NCBI RefSeq assembly: GCF_002043095.1
Contig: NZ_MVOC01000050.1
Location: 33,512-97,511 of the forward strand
Reading direction: 5' to 3'
DNA: 64,000 nucleotides
DNA from: Mycobacterium sp. AT1
Lineage (GTDB): Bacteria; Actinomycetota; Actinomycetes; Mycobacteriales; Mycobacteriaceae
The notes below the pieces were generated by a model. The model saw only the letters and a program-made list of their open reading frames with translations, was not told where the DNA came from and did no database searches. Position numbers and translations under genes: made by a program. Shown here in pieces: positions 34,083 through 44,064 of this stretch. Numbering within the stretch: position 1 is the stretch's first letter; each line of letters opens with the position of its first letter.

Positions 34083-35201
34083 GTGCCCCACACAGGCCCG
34101 ATCAAACCCCCACCCGCTCTCGTCGCGGTGGGATCGGCGCTCGCCTGCGTCGGCACGATCCACCAACTGGTCAACCTGCGGCTGCTACGCCGCCCTCCCG
34201 TTGACCCGCCCCCGGTGAGATCGGCAGTGTCGCTGCTCGTCCCGGCCCGCGACGAAGCACACCGGATCACGCCGACGATCGAATCCCTGCTCGCTCAGCG
34301 CGATCTGGACGACGCCGAGATCCTGGTACTCGACGACGACTCCACCGACGGCACTGCCGACGTGGTTCGCGCCGCTGCCGGGTCCGACCCCCGGGTGCGG
34401 ATCATCACCGGAACCGCACCGCCCGGTGGCGCCCTCGGCAAACCGCACGCGTGCGATCAGCTTGCGACCGCGGCCCGCGGCGAGACCCTCGTCTACGTCG
34501 ACGCCGACGTGATCCTCGCACCGCGTGCCGTCGCCGCGGCGGTGGCGGTTCTGCGCGGCCCGCGGCCCCTCGACCTTCTCTGTCCGTGGCCGCGACAGGT
34601 CGCGGCGGGGCTCTTGGGGCGGCTCGTCCAACCGCTTCTGGCGTGGTCGTGGTCGACGACGTTGCCGCTGCGAATCGCCGAGCGGTCGACGCGTCCGTCC
34701 ATGGCGGCGGCCAACGGCCAGTTCCTGCTGGTCGACGCCGGCGTCCTGCGTAGGGCCGGTGGCTGGCAATCGGTCTCGGGCGAGGTGCTCGACGACATCG
34801 GACTGGCCCGCGCCGTCCGCGCGGTGGGCGGCCGCACCGGGATCGCCGACGGCTCGCCGCTGGCCACCTGTCACATGTACGCGACGGGCCGCGAACTCAG
34901 CGCCGGCTATCGCAAGTCGCTGTGGGCGGCGTTCGGCTCGCCTGCGGGTGCACTCGCGGTCGCGACGGCGCTGACCGTGGTCTACGTCCTGCCTGCCGCA
35001 GCGGCGGTGACCGGCTCCCGGGTCGGGCTGCTCGGGTACGGCGCCGCCGTCACCGGCCGGGCGCTCGCGCAACGATGGTGTGGGCGGCCATGGGACGCCC
35101 TCGGACATCCCTTTTCCGTGCTTGCGCTGCTGGGCCTGCTTGCCTCGTCGTGGGTGGGCCGCGTCAGGGGCACCCTGCGCTGGAAGGGGCGGGCAATTTG
35201 A
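34083..35201 (+). CDS. Family 2 glycosyltransferase, CruG-like
   Basis: 372 residues from GTG at 34083. A first membrane segment spans about residues 12-32. The GT-A catalytic domain has 'VSLLVPARDEAHRITPTIESLLAQ', 'EILVLDDDSTDGTADVV' and 'ETLVYVDADVILAP' with the DxD metal site. Two or three C-terminal membrane segments follow ('ATALTVVYVLPAAAAV'). This layout fits carotenoid glycosyltransferases of the CruG/CrtQ type. The divergent CruF-like gene and the overlapping CrtI-like gene support a carotenoid substrate; the donor sugar cannot be inferred. Confidence 0.82.
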   Translation: MPHTGPIKPPPALVAVGSALACVGTIHQLVNLRLLRRPPVDPPPVRSAVSLLVPARDEAHRITPTIESLLAQRDLDDAEILVLDDDSTDGTADVVRAAAGSDPRVRIITGTAPPGGALGKPHACDQLATAARGETLVYVDADVILAPRAVAAAVAVLRGPRPLDLLCPWPRQVAAGLLGRLVQPLLAWSWSTTLPLRIAERSTRPSMAAANGQFLLVDAGVLRRAGGWQSVSGEVLDDIGLARAVRAVGGRTGIADGSPLATCHMYATGRELSAGYRKSLWAAFGSPAGALAVATALTVVYVLPAAAAVTGSRVGLLGYGAAVTGRALAQRWCGRPWDALGHPFSVLALLGLLASSWVGRVRGTLRWKGRAI

Positions 35202-36742
35202 GTCACGTGGTCGTGATCGGAGCCGGCCTCGGCGGGTTGGCGGTGGCCGCCCGCCTGGCCGCGGCGGGCCATCGCGTGACCGTGTACGAGAGCGCCCCCA
35301 CCGTCGGAGGCAAGCTCGGCGTCGTCGAGCGGGACGGCTTCACCTTCGACACCGGCCCGTCGCTGCTGACCGTTCCCGACGTGCTCGACCGACTGTTCGC
35401 CGACACCGGCGGTCAGACGGGGCCGAGGTCGATCGCGGTCGACCCGGCGAGTGCCTACCGCTTCGCCGACGGCACCGAGCTGTCGATGCCGCACGACGCG
35501 ACGGCCGTGCCCGCCGCTCTCGACGCGGCCTTCGGTCCCGGTGCGGGGGAGTCGTGGCGGCGGTTGCACGAGCGTTCGCGCCGGCTGTGGGAACTGGTCG
35601 GTGAACCCGTTCTGCGCCAACCCATTTCGTTGCTCGAAATCGCACGAATGAGCCTGCGTCCGGCCGATCTGCTGACGGTGGCGCCGTGGCAGACGATCGA
35701 CGGCCTCGGCCGCAGGATGCTGCCCGACGCGCGGCTGCGGACCTGGCTCAACCGGTACGCCACCTACTCCGGGTCGGACCCCCGTCGCACGCCTGCGGTT
35801 CTCGCCGTGACGTCGTTCGTCGAGCAGGAGTTCGGCGCGTGGTACGTCGCAGGCGGGCTGCGCGGCATCGTCGACGCGCTCGAGGCGCGCTGCGTCGAGC
35901 TGGGCGTCCAAATCCACACCGATGCCGCGGTGGTGGCGGTGACGACGGCGGGCGGACGCGCCACCGGCGTCCGGGTCGACGGCCGCGACGTGCCCGCGGA
36001 CGTCGTGGTGAGCAACGCCGACGCCACCGTCCTCTACGACCGACTGCTGCCCCGCGACGCCACCAGGACGGTCCGCCGATCGCTGCGGGGCAGCGCGCGC
36101 TCCATGGCCGGCTTCGTCCTGCTGCTCGGCCTGTCCGGCAGGCAGCCGGGACCGGCGCACCGGGTGTTCTTCCCCAAGGACTACGACGCCGAATTCGACG
36201 CGATCTTCGGGCGAAAGCCTCGGCCGGTGCCCGACCCGACGGTCTACGTGCACGCGCCCGACGATCCTGCACTTCGCCCCGACGACGACTCCGAGGGATG
36301 GTTCGTGCTGGTCAACGCCCCGTCACACGACCCGGATGGTGGCGTCGACTGGGACGCCGCCGGCCTTCGCGAGCGGTACGCCGACCACGTCCTCGACGTG
36401 CTCGCCGACCGGGGCGTCGACGTCCGGCCCCGCCTCAGGTTCGCCGAGACGATCACGCCCGCCGACCTGGAACGTCGCACCGGGGCGCCGGGCGGCGCGA
36501 TTTACGGGACGGCGTCGCACGGGCCGAGGGCCGCGCTGCGCAGGCCCACCAATCGAAGCCCCATCCCCGGCCTCTACCTCGTCGGCGGCTCGGCGCACCC
36601 CGGCGGCGGCATTCCGCTGGTGTTGATGTCCGCCGAGATCGTCGCCACCCTCATTGGGGCCGAGGAAAGTCCTTTGGCGTCGAGCGACGCACGCCGAGCA
36701 GGAGCTGCCCCATTCCGACGACGCCGACGGCGGTCCACGTGA
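35198..36742 (+). CDS. CrtI/CrtD-type carotenoid desaturase-like flavoprotein
   Basis: 514 residues starting at a TTG that overlaps the glycosyltransferase TGA, with GGAAGGGG upstream. The FAD dinucleotide motif 'VVIGAGLGGLAVAARLAAAGHRVTVYES' begins at residue 4, 'DTGPSLLTVP' follows near residue 55, and the CrtI C-terminal signature 'GLYLVGGSAHPGGGIPLVLMSAEIVA' lies near residue 460. With CruF- and CruG-like partners a CrtD-type role (3,4-desaturation) is plausible. No phytoene synthase or GGPP synthase is in the window. The last 92 bases overlap the convergent CDP-alcohol transferase, an unusually long overlap. Confidence 0.86.
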   Translation: MSHVVVIGAGLGGLAVAARLAAAGHRVTVYESAPTVGGKLGVVERDGFTFDTGPSLLTVPDVLDRLFADTGGQTGPRSIAVDPASAYRFADGTELSMPHDATAVPAALDAAFGPGAGESWRRLHERSRRLWELVGEPVLRQPISLLEIARMSLRPADLLTVAPWQTIDGLGRRMLPDARLRTWLNRYATYSGSDPRRTPAVLAVTSFVEQEFGAWYVAGGLRGIVDALEARCVELGVQIHTDAAVVAVTTAGGRATGVRVDGRDVPADVVVSNADATVLYDRLLPRDATRTVRRSLRGSARSMAGFVLLLGLSGRQPGPAHRVFFPKDYDAEFDAIFGRKPRPVPDPTVYVHAPDDPALRPDDDSEGWFVLVNAPSHDPDGGVDWDAAGLRERYADHVLDVLADRGVDVRPRLRFAETITPADLERRTGAPGGAIYGTASHGPRAALRRPTNRSPIPGLYLVGGSAHPGGGIPLVLMSAEIVATLIGAEESPLASSDARRAGAAPFRRRRRRST

Positions 36743-37325
36743 CCGCGAAGGTGACGCCCCAGCCCCAGCCGAGCAGCGGTAGCCCGGCGGGCGACGCGGC
36801 GGCCCCTCCCGCGGCCATCGCGACGACGATCAGCCGCGTCGGCCGTTCGGCGACGGTCACGGCGCCCACCCCAGGCATGCCGACCGCCTGCGCGCGAGCC
36901 CGGACGTATTCGAGCAGGAACACCAGAGACACCGCGGCCAGCGCCCACCCCGGCGGGGCGCCGATCGCGACGAGGACTGCGCCGAGCAGGACGTCGCCAA
37001 CGCGGTCGGCGACCGAGTCGACCACGGCCCCCAGCGGACGGGCCCGCCCGGTCCGCAGTGCGACCGCGCCGTCGAGCCCGTCGAGCACCCCGGCGAGGAG
37101 CACCAGCGGCACGACGAGCGCGGGCCAACCAGGTCCGGCGACCGCACCCCACGCCGCCGCCAGCGCGACTACCCCCGCCACGGAGAGGGCGTCGGGTGGG
37201 ATCCGGATAATCGGACCGGATGCCAACACCCGAATCATCCGCAGCCAGCCGCGCACGACCGGTGACGGTTGCACGCCGCCGTGCAGATCCGACCATTCCT
37301 CGTCGTCGGAACGCTGTGGCGCCAT
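36651..37325 (-). CDS. CDP-alcohol phosphatidyltransferase family protein
   Basis: 224 residues, ATG at 37325. About six membrane segments. The active-site helix reads 'DGLDGAVALRTGRARPLGAVVDSVADR' around residues 85-112; the D-G, G-x3-D-x3-D elements are intact but the usual A-R after D-G-x-x is A-L-R, a one-residue deviation. The family joins CDP-activated lipids to alcohols. Its location against the carotenoid desaturase and divergent from a YihY gene gives no clear substrate. The long upstream open frame on this strand is a shadow of the YihY gene. Confidence 0.83.
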   Translation of the reverse strand: MAPQRSDDEEWSDLHGGVQPSPVVRGWLRMIRVLASGPIIRIPPDALSVAGVVALAAAWGAVAGPGWPALVVPLVLLAGVLDGLDGAVALRTGRARPLGAVVDSVADRVGDVLLGAVLVAIGAPPGWALAAVSLVFLLEYVRARAQAVGMPGVGAVTVAERPTRLIVVAMAAGGAAASPAGLPLLGWGWGVTFAVTWTAVGVVGMGQLLLGVRRSTPKDFPRPQ

Positions 37326-37349
37326 GAAGCCAGACTGCCAGGGCGCCGC

Positions 37350-38171
37350 GTGATCCAGCGGCGGCGCGTCCGCGAACTCGCATCGGGAGTGCGAAAGACC
37401 TTCCCCGGCAGCGATCTCGCGCTCTGGGCGGCGGGCGCGACCTACTTCGGCGTGATCGGACTCATCCCGCTGGCGTTGGCGTCGCTGTGGGCCGTCGGGG
37501 CGCTCGTCGGCCACGACACCGTCACCGCGGCGATGGACGCGGGAGTCGCAGGGTTGCCGCAGGGGCACGGAACGCCGGCGGCCTTGCGCAAGTTGACCGA
37601 GGTGGCGTTGTCGATGTCGTGGCTGCAGGCGCTGGTCGTGCTGTTCCCGGCCAGCCTCTACGGGGAGGGCCTGCGCCGGGCGTTCGTACAGATGTCGGCC
37701 GCCAACGACACCCTCACCGGATGGCGCGGGCGGGCGGGTCTGCTCGGCGTCGCCGCCGTCGCGCCCTTCCTGGTCCTCGCGGTGCTGGTGGTGGCGCCGT
37801 ACGTCGGTCCGCTCTACGCGGGCAGCGGGTGGTCGTTGGTATGGGGCGTCGTCGTGGCGTTCCACGTCGTGTGGGTCACGGTGTCGACGGCACTGGTCGG
37901 GGTGTTCGGGCTGATCGGTCCTGGCCGGATCGCCCCACGGGCCCTGGTGATCGGTGCGTTCTCGACCGGGGCCATCGTGGCCGGCTTCCTGCAGGGTTTC
38001 CTGCTGTTCCTGGCCATCCCCGTCGAGTGGTCGGCGCCGTTCGGCGGCCTCCCGATCGTCGGGGCGGTCTCGGCGCTGGCGCTGTGGCTCTTCGTGCTGC
38101 ACATCCTGGTGCTGTGCGGCTTCCGGGTGACCGTGGTGCTCGACGAGGTAATGCGGCCGGCACCGGCGTGA
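37350..38171 (+). CDS. YihY/BrkB-family membrane protein
   Basis: 273 residues from GTG at 37350, chosen because an earlier start would overlap the divergent gene. About six membrane segments; 'ALWAAGATYFGVIGLIPLALASLWAVGAL' and 'FPASLYGEGLRRAFVQM' fit the YihY/BrkB fold, and 'GGLPIVGAVSALALWLFVLHILVLCGF' the last two segments. The family was once called ribonuclease BN but acts in the membrane with no settled function. A strong terminator hairpin follows directly. Confidence 0.83.
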   Translation: MIQRRRVRELASGVRKTFPGSDLALWAAGATYFGVIGLIPLALASLWAVGALVGHDTVTAAMDAGVAGLPQGHGTPAALRKLTEVALSMSWLQALVVLFPASLYGEGLRRAFVQMSAANDTLTGWRGRAGLLGVAAVAPFLVLAVLVVAPYVGPLYAGSGWSLVWGVVVAFHVVWVTVSTALVGVFGLIGPGRIAPRALVIGAFSTGAIVAGFLQGFLLFLAIPVEWSAPFGGLPIVGAVSALALWLFVLHILVLCGFRVTVVLDEVMRPAPA

Positions 38172-38180
38172 CATGCCGGT

Positions 38181-38218
38181 GGGCGGGTGGATCGGCCTCG
38201 ACTCCGATCCACCCGCCC
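38181..38218. terminator. Bidirectional hairpin terminator
   Basis: GGGCGGGTGGATCGG (38181-38195) pairs perfectly with 38204-38218 across an 8-base loop. It lies between the convergent YihY and Mn-catalase genes. There is no T-run on either side, as is common for mycobacterial terminators. Confidence 0.8.
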
Positions 38219-38231
38219 GGTACCGGTGTGA

Positions 38232-39167
38232 CTAGGCCTGGCCGTTGGCCTTGATCTCGGCCTCGGCGGTGGCCTGGATGAGGGCCAGCAGCTCCTTGTC
38301 GAGGCCAGGTGCGAACTCTTCGCGGCGTTCGGGGGCGATGGTCATCGGGAAACCCTCCGGCATGACCGCGGTGCTGAGCTCGGTCCCGTCGTTCGACGGT
38401 GACGCACCGCGGTACAGCTTGTCCGCCTGGCTCTCGTCATCGGCGCTGAAGGTGTACTGGATGCTCTGCAACCCCATGTCGACCAGCTTCTTCACTTCGG
38501 GGAACTGCTCGGCGTTGGTCTTCGGAATGGGAAGGGCCGCACCCCAATTCACGCCCAGGCTCTCAAGTGCCTTGGCGAACGCGTTCTCGTGCGCCTGATC
38601 CCGAACGATCAGATACGCGATGGTTGAACGCGCGGTCGCGTTGTCCGTCATCTCGTAGATCCGACACTTCTGCAGCCGACCCGTCGACTCCAGCATGAGG
38701 TTGTACAGCAGGTCCAGCACCAGGTTGCCGCTGTTGTACACATACGACCCGCTCCACGGGTTGCCCGCCGAGTCGACCGGAAGTGCGCCCTGGGCGCCAA
38801 CCAGGTAGTGGTGAATGTTGCCGGTGTCCAACGCGATGCTCAGCGGGGTCGCTCCCTTGGCACCTGGCTCGTCGACCGGGTCGGTCTTCTTGCCCTTGTA
38901 TGCGGGTGACCCGTCGAGCAGGCGCGAGATGGTGGTGCCGATGAGCTCGACGTGGCTGATCTCCTCGGTGCCGACCCCCTGGATCAGGTCCTTGTACGGC
39001 TTGGAGGTCGGATCGCCGCGAAAGTTCATGCTCTGGAACAGGTATTGCATCATCGTGCGCATCTCGCCGAACTGGCCGCCGAGACCTTCCTGCAATGCGT
39101 TGGCCGCGGCTGGATCCGGCTCGTCGACGGCGATTTCGTTGATCAGTTGTTGTGTGTGGAGGTACAT
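38232..39167 (-). CDS. Manganese (non-haem) catalase
   Basis: 311 residues, ATG at 39167 with GAGGAGA 4 bases upstream; 'MYLHTQQLINEIAVDEPDP' is the familiar start of the family. Metal ligands are expected from Glu in 'GGQFGEMRTMMQYLFQ', the E-E-I-S-H-V-E motif near residue 69, and 'RDQAHENAF' near residue 195. It disproportionates hydrogen peroxide with a di-manganese centre. A SigF-type promoter lies about 190 bases upstream, so the mRNA has a long leader. It complements KatG encoded 18 kb away. Confidence 0.94.
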   Translation of the reverse strand: MYLHTQQLINEIAVDEPDPAAANALQEGLGGQFGEMRTMMQYLFQSMNFRGDPTSKPYKDLIQGVGTEEISHVELIGTTISRLLDGSPAYKGKKTDPVDEPGAKGATPLSIALDTGNIHHYLVGAQGALPVDSAGNPWSGSYVYNSGNLVLDLLYNLMLESTGRLQKCRIYEMTDNATARSTIAYLIVRDQAHENAFAKALESLGVNWGAALPIPKTNAEQFPEVKKLVDMGLQSIQYTFSADDESQADKLYRGASPSNDGTELSTAVMPEGFPMTIAPERREEFAPGLDKELLALIQATAEAEIKANGQA

Positions 39168-39568
39168 GTTTCTCCTCGTTCGTCGTGCGTCGGGAGCGGA
39201 GCACGCCAGTTGAAGACGCAGATGACGCCAGGATCGGCGCTGCGGAGCATTCGAGGTGGCTTCGCCGTCGACGTGACGATGAGACGCGGGCACAAAGGCC
39301 CTTGGTGGGAATTCACCGGCGGAGCTCACGTTCCTGAAAGCGGGCGGCACCAGTCACTTACCCGGGTCGACACTGCCCAAACGTGAACTGCGCCCCGAGC
39401 CGTCCGGCGCGTGTAAGTGATTCCCGCCGTGGGGAATTCGCGCCCTGTGATGACGCCGTGTTTCAAGTCGGCTCGAACCGAGCATTCCCTTACCACGGGC
39501 CGGATGGCTCATGGCGTCGTCACGCACGAACCGTTTGGTGACCGCTTCAATCTCAGAGGAGTCTTCAG
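39168..39568. other. 401-bp divergent intergenic region
   Basis: No gene is seen. It holds the SigF-type promoter of the Mn-catalase (39359-39382), an 8-bp inverted repeat TCACTTAC (39354-39361) and GTAAGTGA (39413-39420), two copies of GGGAATTC (near 39307 and 39432), and a small ATTCCC/GGGAAT hairpin near 39420-39437. The ribosome site AGAGGA for the CsbD-like gene lies near its right end. Confidence 0.6.
39359..39382 (-). promoter_or_regulatory. SigF-type promoter of the Mn-catalase
   Basis: On the minus strand GTTT (39379-39382), a 15-base spacer and GGGTA (39359-39363) match the mycobacterial SigF consensus GTTT-N15-17-GGGTA exactly. Predicted start is near 39350, about 185 bases before the catalase ATG. 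Confidence 0.75.
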
Positions 39569-40126
39569 TTGAGTGAGCACGACAGGTCCGACGAGGCCCG
39601 CAAGGGTCTGATCGATTCGGTCAAGGGCAAGGCCAAGGAAATCGCCGGCGCCATGATCGGCAACGACTCCTTGACGGCCGAGGGTCAGCTCGAGCAGACC
39701 CAGGCTCGGGAGCGCAAGGACGCCAACAGCATGCAGGCCGTTGCCGACGCAGAGGCCGAACAGGCTCGGGTTCAGGCAACCGAGGCACGGTTGGAGGGCG
39801 CCGAGGAACGGATCGCGGTCAACGCGCGCACGGCCTCCGTCGAGAGTTCGATCGTCACCCAGCAAGCCGAGCAGAAGGCGGCCGCCGAGCGGTCCGCCCA
39901 GCAGGAGGCGCAGCGCGCGACGGCCCAAGCCGAGGTCGAGGCGCAGCAGGAAGTGCAGCGCGCCGAGGCGCAAGAGCGCGTCGACGTTCGCGCCGCCGCG
40001 ACTGACGCCACCGAGGCCGTCGACGAGCATCGGGCCGCCGTGGACGACGCCGCGGCCGCCCGCGCCGCCGCCGACGAGGCAAGAGAGCGCGCCGCGAAAC
40101 TGACCGACAACGCCGACCTGCCGTGA
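39569..40126 (+). CDS. CsbD-domain protein with alanine-rich coiled coil
   Basis: 185 residues from TTG at 39569 with AGAGGA about 9 bases upstream. Residues about 10-42 ('GLIDSVKGKAKEIAGAMIGND') are a CsbD-like stress domain. The rest is a long Ala/Glu/Arg/Gln-rich helix, almost free of hydrophobic patches and tryptophan, predicted coiled coil. CsbD proteins are general-stress proteins in Bacillus. It is divergent from the SigF-preceded Mn-catalase and 15 bases upstream of another coiled-coil gene, so a stress role is likely. The mechanism is unknown. Confidence 0.8.
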   Translation: MSEHDRSDEARKGLIDSVKGKAKEIAGAMIGNDSLTAEGQLEQTQARERKDANSMQAVADAEAEQARVQATEARLEGAEERIAVNARTASVESSIVTQQAEQKAAAERSAQQEAQRATAQAEVEAQQEVQRAEAQERVDVRAAATDATEAVDEHRAAVDDAAAARAAADEARERAAKLTDNADLP

Positions 40127-40141
40127 ACGACGACCACTGAA

Positions 40142-40831
40142 ATGGATTCGACTATGAGCATCATGACCATCCCCCGCACGATCCTGCGGTTCCAGTACCA
40201 GTTCGTCCGCGTTCCGCTGCAGCTCATCGAGGAGCGCGTGGTGTCGAGGATGGACGCCGAGGCCCCGGCGCGACTCGCCTACGAGCGGTCGCTTGGCGTG
40301 CTCGACGCCACCGTCGGCAACGCCCTTGGCGACGCGCGCCTCAAGCGACGAGGAGCCTCACTGGCCAAGCGCAGCGACGAACTCGCGCGGGCGGCCCGCC
40401 TCGAGGCCGCAGCCAACGAAGAGCTGCGGCAAGCCGATGAGGAGCTCAAGTCCTCCCGGCAGGACGTCGTCGACGAGGTCCAGGACGCGCGTGCGGCCAA
40501 GGACCAGGCGGTCGAAGATGCCGAGGCCGCCGCGCAGAAGCGCAAGCGTGCCGCGACGGAGGCCGCGCAGAAGCGCGCAGGCGCCACCAAGAAGGAGGCC
40601 GACGACATCGCCGCCCGCCTCAAGAGCTCGGCCGAAGCGGCCAAGCGCAACGACGAGCAGCGCATCGACGCCGCCCAGAAGCGGGCCACCGACGCAGCCG
40701 ACGAGACGATCGACGACGCGAAGGCACGGCGGGACGAGGCCGCGAAGAAGCGCGCCGACGCGGACCGCCTCGAACAGCTGGCGGAGGTGGAGAAGGAGAA
40801 GCGTCAGGCCGAGCGCGCCGCCAAGCCCTAA
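40142..40831 (+). CDS. Alanine/lysine-rich coiled-coil protein
   Basis: 229 residues from ATG at 40142; an in-frame ATG at 40154 is an alternative. An N-terminal part of about 75 residues ('TIPRTILRFQYQFVRVPLQLIEERV') is amphipathic and could lie on the membrane. Residues 75-229 are a long charged helix rich in Ala, Lys, Arg, Asp and Glu. Similar mycobacterial proteins have been labelled 'IF2-family' only because of the low-complexity helix; there is no GTPase domain. It probably acts with the CsbD protein encoded upstream. Confidence 0.75.
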   Translation: MDSTMSIMTIPRTILRFQYQFVRVPLQLIEERVVSRMDAEAPARLAYERSLGVLDATVGNALGDARLKRRGASLAKRSDELARAARLEAAANEELRQADEELKSSRQDVVDEVQDARAAKDQAVEDAEAAAQKRKRAATEAAQKRAGATKKEADDIAARLKSSAEAAKRNDEQRIDAAQKRATDAADETIDDAKARRDEAAKKRADADRLEQLAEVEKEKRQAERAAKP

Positions 40832-40834
40832 CCC

Positions 40835-41827
40835 CTACTGGCCCGCGTTACGGGCGAGGTCGACGGCGAATTGGTTGACGAACGTGCCGGCTCCGGCGCC
40901 TCCTCGGCAGGAGCCGTCGGACTCACCGGGGCGCTTCACCCACAGGAACGCGTCGACGTTTCCGTTGCCGGTGTTGGCGGTGGGTGCGGCGCCGAGGGCG
41001 CGGCCGCTGGGGTTACACCAGTAAAGCGGGTCGCCCTCGACGGGGCCGTTGCCGTTGCGCGAGGTGTCGATGACGTACGGCTTGCCGCCGACCATCCCGG
41101 AGATGGCGTCGCCGTAGCCGATTTCCTCGCCGGTGGTGAAGAAGTTCGCGGTGTTGAGGCTGAAGCCGCGAGCCTTGGCGACGCCGACCTGGTTCAGCCG
41201 GGCCGCCATGTCGTCGGCACTCACCCAGCGGGAGTGGCCGGCGTCGACGTAGACGGCGGTGCCCGGATTGCGGGTCAGCGTGTCGACCGCGTAGCTCATC
41301 AGGTCGAAGCGTTCTTGGCGCTGATCACCCGAGAGGCAGTCGGCCATCGCGAGGGCGTCTGGTTCGAGGATGACCGCGGCCGGCCCGCCGCCGATGTCGG
41401 CGGCCACGTTGTCGATCCAGCCGCGGTAGGCGCCGGCCGAGCCGAATCCGCCTGCGGCGAAGCTGCCGCAGTCGCGGTGCGGGATTCCGTAGAGCGCCAG
41501 GATCGGCATGGTGCCGGCAGCCTGGGCGTCGGCGATGTACTTGGCATCCACGGCGGGGGTGGACAGGTGGTCCATCCAGTACGCGGTGGGCGTGTTGGCG
41601 ATGGCGGTCAACTCGGGACTGCCCGCGCCGTTTGCGGCGCGCATGGCCTTCGAGTTCGGGTTCACGTAGAAGGGCAAGGTGGCCAACGGGTTTCCGTCGG
41701 CGGCCAGCCGCACCGCCGGTGCGCTGACGACGTGCCCGGGGTCCGCGGCGACCACGGTGGTGGCGACGGCGGCGACCGCCAGGAACGGGGAAATCCACCG
41801 TGCGACTGCGCAGGCAGCTGAGGTCAT
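40835..41827 (-). CDS. Secreted glycoside hydrolase family 6 (cellulase)
   Basis: 330 residues from ATG at 41827 (GTG one codon earlier also possible). An N-terminal secretion signal with a hydrophobic core spans residues about 5-28. The catalytic domain has 'LPFYVNPNSKAM', 'ILALYGIPHRDCGSFAAGG', 'AVILEPDALAMADCL' (catalytic acid Asp in the E-P-D motif), 'VYVDAGHSRWV' and 'FLWVKRPGESDG'. This is a compact endo-type GH6 without a carbohydrate-binding module. It should cleave beta-1,4-glucan outside the cell. Convergent with the coiled-coil gene, three bases apart. Confidence 0.92.
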   Translation of the reverse strand: MTSAACAVARWISPFLAVAAVATTVVAADPGHVVSAPAVRLAADGNPLATLPFYVNPNSKAMRAANGAGSPELTAIANTPTAYWMDHLSTPAVDAKYIADAQAAGTMPILALYGIPHRDCGSFAAGGFGSAGAYRGWIDNVAADIGGGPAAVILEPDALAMADCLSGDQRQERFDLMSYAVDTLTRNPGTAVYVDAGHSRWVSADDMAARLNQVGVAKARGFSLNTANFFTTGEEIGYGDAISGMVGGKPYVIDTSRNGNGPVEGDPLYWCNPSGRALGAAPTANTGNGNVDAFLWVKRPGESDGSCRGGAGAGTFVNQFAVDLARNAGQ

Positions 41828-41919
41828 CACCCCAGAAAAGCTAACGGCCCGACGGCGTAAGTGCCAATCACCGGCGGTGGCACATCCGCGCTGCGGCGCC
41901 GCGATGCGACCATTGCCTC

Positions 41920-43584
<1,665 letters not shown>

Positions 43585-43601
43585 CTCGGCGCCCGACGGG
43601 G

Positions 43602-44036
43602 TCACTCCAGAACGAAGACGGGGATCTGACGGTCGGTCTTGGTCTGGTACTCGGCGTACGGCGGGTAGGCCTCGACGGCCAGCTTCCACCACTGCTCACG
43701 CTCGGCGCCTTCGATTTCGCGGGCGGTGAGGTTCACGACCTTCTCCCCGTCCTGCACCGTGACGGCGGGGTTGGCCTTGACGTTGAAGTACCACGACGGG
43801 TGCTTGGGGTCGCCGCCCTTGGAGGCGACCATGGCGTACTTGCCGTCGGCCTCGACGCGCATCAGCGGCACGTAGCGCTTCTTGCCGGACTTCACCCCGG
43901 TGGTGGTGAACAGCACGATCGGGCGGTCGAGCACCTCGACCCCGTCGGTCGTGCCCTGCTCGAGAATGCGTTGGGTCTGCTCGCGTACCCAGTCGGTGGG
44001 GCTTAGTTCGGCGTCGGTTCCGGCGTTGTCAGTCAC
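43602..44036 (-). CDS. F420-dependent nitroreductase/quinone reductase family protein (DDN-like)
   Basis: 144 residues from GTG at 44036; a GTG three codons earlier is possible. The split-barrel deazaflavin-binding fold is shown by 'VLFTTTGVKSGKKRYVPLMRVE', 'YAMVASKGGDPKHPSWYFNVKANP' and 'ARSREI-like' acidic C-terminal helices ('EREQWWKLAVEAYPPYAEYQ'). Family members use F420H2 to reduce quinones or nitro compounds. This supports an F420-producing actinobacterium. It is 29 bases downstream of the SOUL gene on the same strand and probably co-transcribed. Confidence 0.88.
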   Translation of the reverse strand: MTDNAGTDAELSPTDWVREQTQRILEQGTTDGVEVLDRPIVLFTTTGVKSGKKRYVPLMRVEADGKYAMVASKGGDPKHPSWYFNVKANPAVTVQDGEKVVNLTAREIEGAEREQWWKLAVEAYPPYAEYQTKTDRQIPVFVLE

Positions 44037-44064
44037 GGGCCGCACAACACCGGGCAGCGCGTAC

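Noticed and set aside
39411..39436. SigF-like GTGT-N17-GGGAA before the CsbD-like gene
   Set aside because: Two mismatches and a loose spacer; not distinguishable from chance. Part of the sequence is better explained by a small ATTCCC/GGGAAT hairpin.
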